Positions 61,409 to 64,000 of a stretch of DNA of 64,000 nucleotides are shown in pieces. Positions within the stretch are counted from its first letter, which is position 1, and every line of letters starts with the position of its first letter. The DNA comes from Novosphingobium sediminis (GTDB taxonomy: Bacteria; Pseudomonadota; Alphaproteobacteria; Sphingomonadales; Sphingomonadaceae): NCBI RefSeq assembly GCF_007991615.1, contig NZ_BJYR01000003.1, forward strand, positions 62,001 to 126,000, in the 5' to 3' direction. Position numbers and translations under genes: made by a program. Under the pieces are notes generated by a model, which saw only the letters and a list, made by a program, of their open reading frames with translations, was not told the origin of the DNA and did not search any database.

Positions 61409-64000
61409 ATGTCGACCATCGACCTGTCGCGGCAGCTGGGTGACCAGCGCAAGCAGTACGCCGGGGTCCGCCATCAGCAAGGCCGCGTGCTGACCGACGA
61501 CGATTTCAACGAAGCCTCCTCGATCGAGGCCGAGGAACTGCGGCGCACCCGCATTCACGCGATCGGCGCCTATGGCGCGCCGGGTGCTGGCTTCCTTCCG
61601 GCAGGTTTCGCGGTGAGCGGCGGCAAGCTCGATTTCACGCTTACTCCGGGCGAACTCTACCTTGGCGGACTGCGGCTCGAAACAAACGGAGGCGAGCATT
61701 TCCTCGAGCAGAAGGACTGGCTCAACTTCGACAAGGCCGCTGCCCCGGCAGCGCCCGCACCGGGCGTAAAGCGCACCGATCTTGTCTGGATCGAGGCATG
61801 GCAGCAGCCGGTTACCGCGGCGGAGGACAGCGAGCTGTTCGAAGTCGCGCTCGGCGGGCCGGATACTTCCGCGCGCTGGCGCACGATGCGCCGCGTCCAT
61901 GTCCTGCCCGGAGTGACCGGCAGCGCCTGCCCCGCCGCTTGGGCTGCCGCTCTCGCCAGTTTTGCGCCGATGGGCAGCATCGCTCCCGACATGGAAATGA
62001 CGACGACAGCCACGCTGACCGTGGGCTTTACCGCGCCGGTCAGCGTTGGCGATCTGTGCTCCCCGCCGCAGCCGGGCGGCTATCTCGGCGCGGAAAACCA
62101 GGCGATCCGCGTGCAGATGGTGGACGCGGGGCACTATACCTGGGGCTATAACAACGCCGCGCCGCTCTACCGCGCCCGGATCTCACCGAAGGCCGGGCAA
62201 AATGTCCTGCTCACGCTGCTCACCCAGCCGCGCGATGCGGCGCACTGGCCGCTGAAGGACATGGTGGTCGAGCTCTTGCCATGGTCCGCCGCGCTGCCCA
62301 ACGGCGAGCGCGTTGCCGAAATGGCAGGCCACTTGTGCAAGGTCGCGGTGAGCTACGATCCGGATAGCCAGACATTCGAAATCGACGTTCCGCTGCTCGC
62401 CGCCGAGGGCTTCGCCAACTGGACCGGACGCAGCGACAAGGGCGCGTTCAATGATCCTGCCGACCCGGATGACGACTTCCTCTACGTGCGTGTATGGGAC
62501 CGGGGCGACGACCTTGCCTCACCCGCCGCAATCCCCGTCGCGACGAGCAAGCTTGGCAACACCGGCCTCAGCGTGGCCTTCAACGGCGGCCCCCTGCGCC
62601 CCGGCGATCACTGGATCATCGCAGCCCGCCCTGCCGCGCCCTCCGCCATCGTGCCCTGGCAACTCACCCTGCCAAGCGGCGCCGCGCCGAACGGCATTCG
62701 CCGGTATCGCGCCCCGCTTGGTTTGATCGAGTGGACCGGCTTAGCCTCAGGCGGTGCCACCGGCGTCCTGATCGACGATTGCCGTCCGCCGTTCCTCCCA
62801 CTCACCCGCATTCGCGGCTGCTGCACGGTCACCGTCGGCGACGGGATCGAGAGCTTCGGGATGTTCGATACGATTGCCGCCGCAATCGCCTCGCTGCCCC
62901 CCAGCGGCGGCGCGGTCTGCGTGCTGCCCGGCACGTTCCGCGAGGCGGTGGTGATCGACGGCCTGCACAACATCACCATCCACGGCTGCGGCCCGCGCTC
63001 GCGCATCGTCGCGCCAGAGGAAACCGGAGACAAGTCGGTCGCCATCACCATCAGCGAAAGCGAGGATATCTGCATCGAAACCCTCGCGCTTGAGGGCGGC
63101 AATGGTGCGGTCGTCGCGGTGCGGTCCGGCAAGGCGGTGCGGATCGCCGATTGCCTGATCCAGTTCCGCAACCAGCGCGAGGACTTCTCGCCGTGGACCG
63201 CCGTCTACGCAGAGGGCGAGGCAATCGAGATCGATAACAACATCATCGAGCCGCTGCCCAATACGCTCGAACGGGTCTTCCACAAGCGTGCCGCGCCCGA
63301 CCGCGCAGTAGACGCCAATGCGGCGCGCGGCGGCATCCAGCTTGGCGGCGGCAGCGTCAATGTTCTCGTGCGCGGCAATGTCATCGTTGGCGGCATGGGC
63401 AACGGCATCACGCTCGGCAGCATCCGGCGGATCGACGAGGAAAACCCGGATGGCTCCGACATCCCTGACATCGACCTTGAAGACCCCTGCGCGCCCTGCG
63501 ACCCGACAGACAGCAGCGTGCCGCAGGACAACGGCGATGGCACCGTGCGCTTCGTTTCGGCGGGAGACCTCTACGAGATCGAGATCGCGGAAAACGTGAT
63601 CGCGCGCCACGGCGCAAACGGCATCGCAGTCGTCCGCTTCTTCGGCTTCAGCCAGAACACCGGGCTCGAACTCGTCACCGTCCATGATCTCAGGATAACC
63701 GGCAACCACATCACCCACTGCCTGCGCCATGCCGTCGCCCAGCCGAAATCGGCGATGATCCTGTTCCTCGGCTACGGCGGCATATCCCTCGCGCTGACGA
63801 CCGGTCTGGTGATCGAGGGCAATCTGATCGAACGCAATGGCCGCGACTGGCTCACGCCGGTCTGCGGGGTGTTCGTGCTGGTGGCCGATGGCCTTGCCAT
63901 CGAGCGCAATGTGATCCGCGCGAACGGCACGCCCTCGGACGAGCCTGCCGAAGCAGCGCAAGAGGGCATCCGTGCGGGCATCCATGTCTGGCTCGCCTTG
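61409..64000 (+). CDS. DUF6519 / right-handed beta-helix protein, truncated by the window end
   Basis: The frame stays open for 864 codons to the last base. The start MSTIDLSRQLGDQRKQYAGVRHQQGRVLTDDDFNEASSIEAEE is the DUF6519 beginning found in injection-system baseplate proteins. From about residue 500 the sequence is a right-handed beta-helix with repeating N-x-I turns (IEIDNNIIEPL, VLVRGNVIVGG, IEIAENVIARHGANG, LVIEGNLIERNGRD, LAIERNVIRANG). Such parallel-helix repeats occur in polysaccharide lyases and tailspikes, so this may be a receptor-binding or surface-polysaccharide-processing protein. The C-terminus and any further genes lie outside the window. Confidence 0.82.
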   Translation, partial: MSTIDLSRQLGDQRKQYAGVRHQQGRVLTDDDFNEASSIEAEELRRTRIHAIGAYGAPGAGFLPAGFAVSGGKLDFTLTPGELYLGGLRLETNGGEHFLEQKDWLNFDKAAAPAAPAPGVKRTDLVWIEAWQQPVTAAEDSELFEVALGGPDTSARWRTMRRVHVLPGVTGSACPAAWAAALASFAPMGSIAPDMEMTTTATLTVGFTAPVSVGDLCSPPQPGGYLGAENQAIRVQMVDAGHYTWGYNNAAPLYRARISPKAGQNVLLTLLTQPRDAAHWPLKDMVVELLPWSAALPNGERVAEMAGHLCKVAVSYDPDSQTFEIDVPLLAAEGFANWTGRSDKGAFNDPADPDDDFLYVRVWDRGDDLASPAAIPVATSKLGNTGLSVAFNGGPLRPGDHWIIAARPAAPSAIVPWQLTLPSGAAPNGIRRYRAPLGLIEWTGLASGGATGVLIDDCRPPFLPLTRIRGCCTVTVGDGIESFGMFDTIAAAIASLPPSGGAVCVLPGTFREAVVIDGLHNITIHGCGPRSRIVAPEETGDKSVAITISESEDICIETLALEGGNGAVVAVRSGKAVRIADCLIQFRNQREDFSPWTAVYAEGEAIEIDNNIIEPLPNTLERVFHKRAAPDRAVDANAARGGIQLGGGSVNVLVRGNVIVGGMGNGITLGSIRRIDEENPDGSDIPDIDLEDPCAPCDPTDSSVPQDNGDGTVRFVSAGDLYEIEIAENVIARHGANGIAVVRFFGFSQNTGLELVTVHDLRITGNHITHCLRHAVAQPKSAMILFLGYGGISLALTTGLVIEGNLIERNGRDWLTPVCGVFVLVADGLAIERNVIRANGTPSDEPAEAAQEGIRAGIHVWLAL

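Noticed and set aside
36441..64000. Reading the locus as a prophage.
   Set aside because: No terminase, portal, capsid, integrase, lysis or attachment sites are seen, while the AAA+ ATPase, DUF4255 and DUF4157 proteins are typical of injection systems.
36441..64000. Reading the locus as a type VI secretion system.
   Set aside because: One-piece phage-type sheath, gp25/J/gpI baseplate and no TssJLM membrane complex or ClpV.
1..64000. tRNA, rRNA, CRISPR array, insertion sequence or transposase.
   Set aside because: I searched by eye for conserved RNA segments, spaced direct repeats and transposase or terminal-repeat signatures and found none.

Overview
The window looks like chromosomal DNA of a sphingomonad-type alphaproteobacterium (Novosphingobium or Sphingobium would fit). 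The reasons are high GC content, many GTG/ATG starts with 4-base overlaps, a TonB-receptor-linked catabolic cluster of sphingomonad style, and a perfect TTAA-N7-TTAA site of the kind bound by the alphaproteobacterial regulator CtrA. This assignment is an inference; no rRNA or tRNA gene is present to confirm it.

Region 1 (1-8930): a crotonase-family gene and a cytochrome P460-like secreted haem protein, then a complete heavy-metal efflux operon (response regulator, sensor kinase, periplasmic adaptor, HME-family RND pump, DUF3240 protein, TolC-like outer-membrane factor). The same direct repeat, CGTCAG-N5-CGTCAG, lies upstream of both the regulator and the adaptor and is the likely binding site of the response regulator.

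Region 2 (8932-21862): two divergent operons sharing a 339-bp control region. Leftward: SDR, acyl-CoA dehydrogenase, NTF2-like protein, alpha/beta hydrolase, Old Yellow Enzyme-type reductase, Baeyer-Villiger monooxygenase. Rightward: TonB-dependent receptor, SDR, APH-type kinase, acyl-CoA ligase, TetR regulator. Together they fit uptake and ring-opening of an alicyclic (terpenoid-like) ketone: ene-reduction, Baeyer-Villiger oxidation, lactone hydrolysis, CoA activation, and a kinase/dehydrogenase pair resembling split ACAD10/11.

Region 3 (21863-31166): accessory redox genes. They include a decayed LysR gene, a glutathione S-transferase, a three-domain flavodoxin-reductase-like fusion, a DUF1348 protein, an SDR and a quinone oxidoreductase divergent from a LysR gene, and a lone acyl-CoA carboxyltransferase subunit beside a second LysR gene.

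Region 4 (31360-35949): an AaeAB-like aromatic/fusaric acid efflux operon (FUSC permease, DUF1656, HlyD adaptor, NodT-type outer-membrane lipoprotein), divergent from a LysR gene.

Region 5 (35950-64000, running off the end): a large one-direction operon for a phage-tail-like contractile injection system. It encodes sheath, tube, a CxxC protein, a Pro/Ala-rich protein, a DUF4255 terminator-like protein, an AAA+ ATPase, a 2253-residue protein with two DUF4157 modules, tube-initiator, LysM-like, gpD/gp27-like hub, gp5-like spike, PAAR-like tip, gp25, two baseplate-J proteins, a gpI/beta-helix protein and a DUF6519/beta-helix protein. No capsid, terminase, portal or integrase gene is present, so it reads as a dedicated injection machine rather than a prophage. 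Its 491-bp leader holds a CtrA-type site, a sigma70-like promoter and two abutting perfect dyads.
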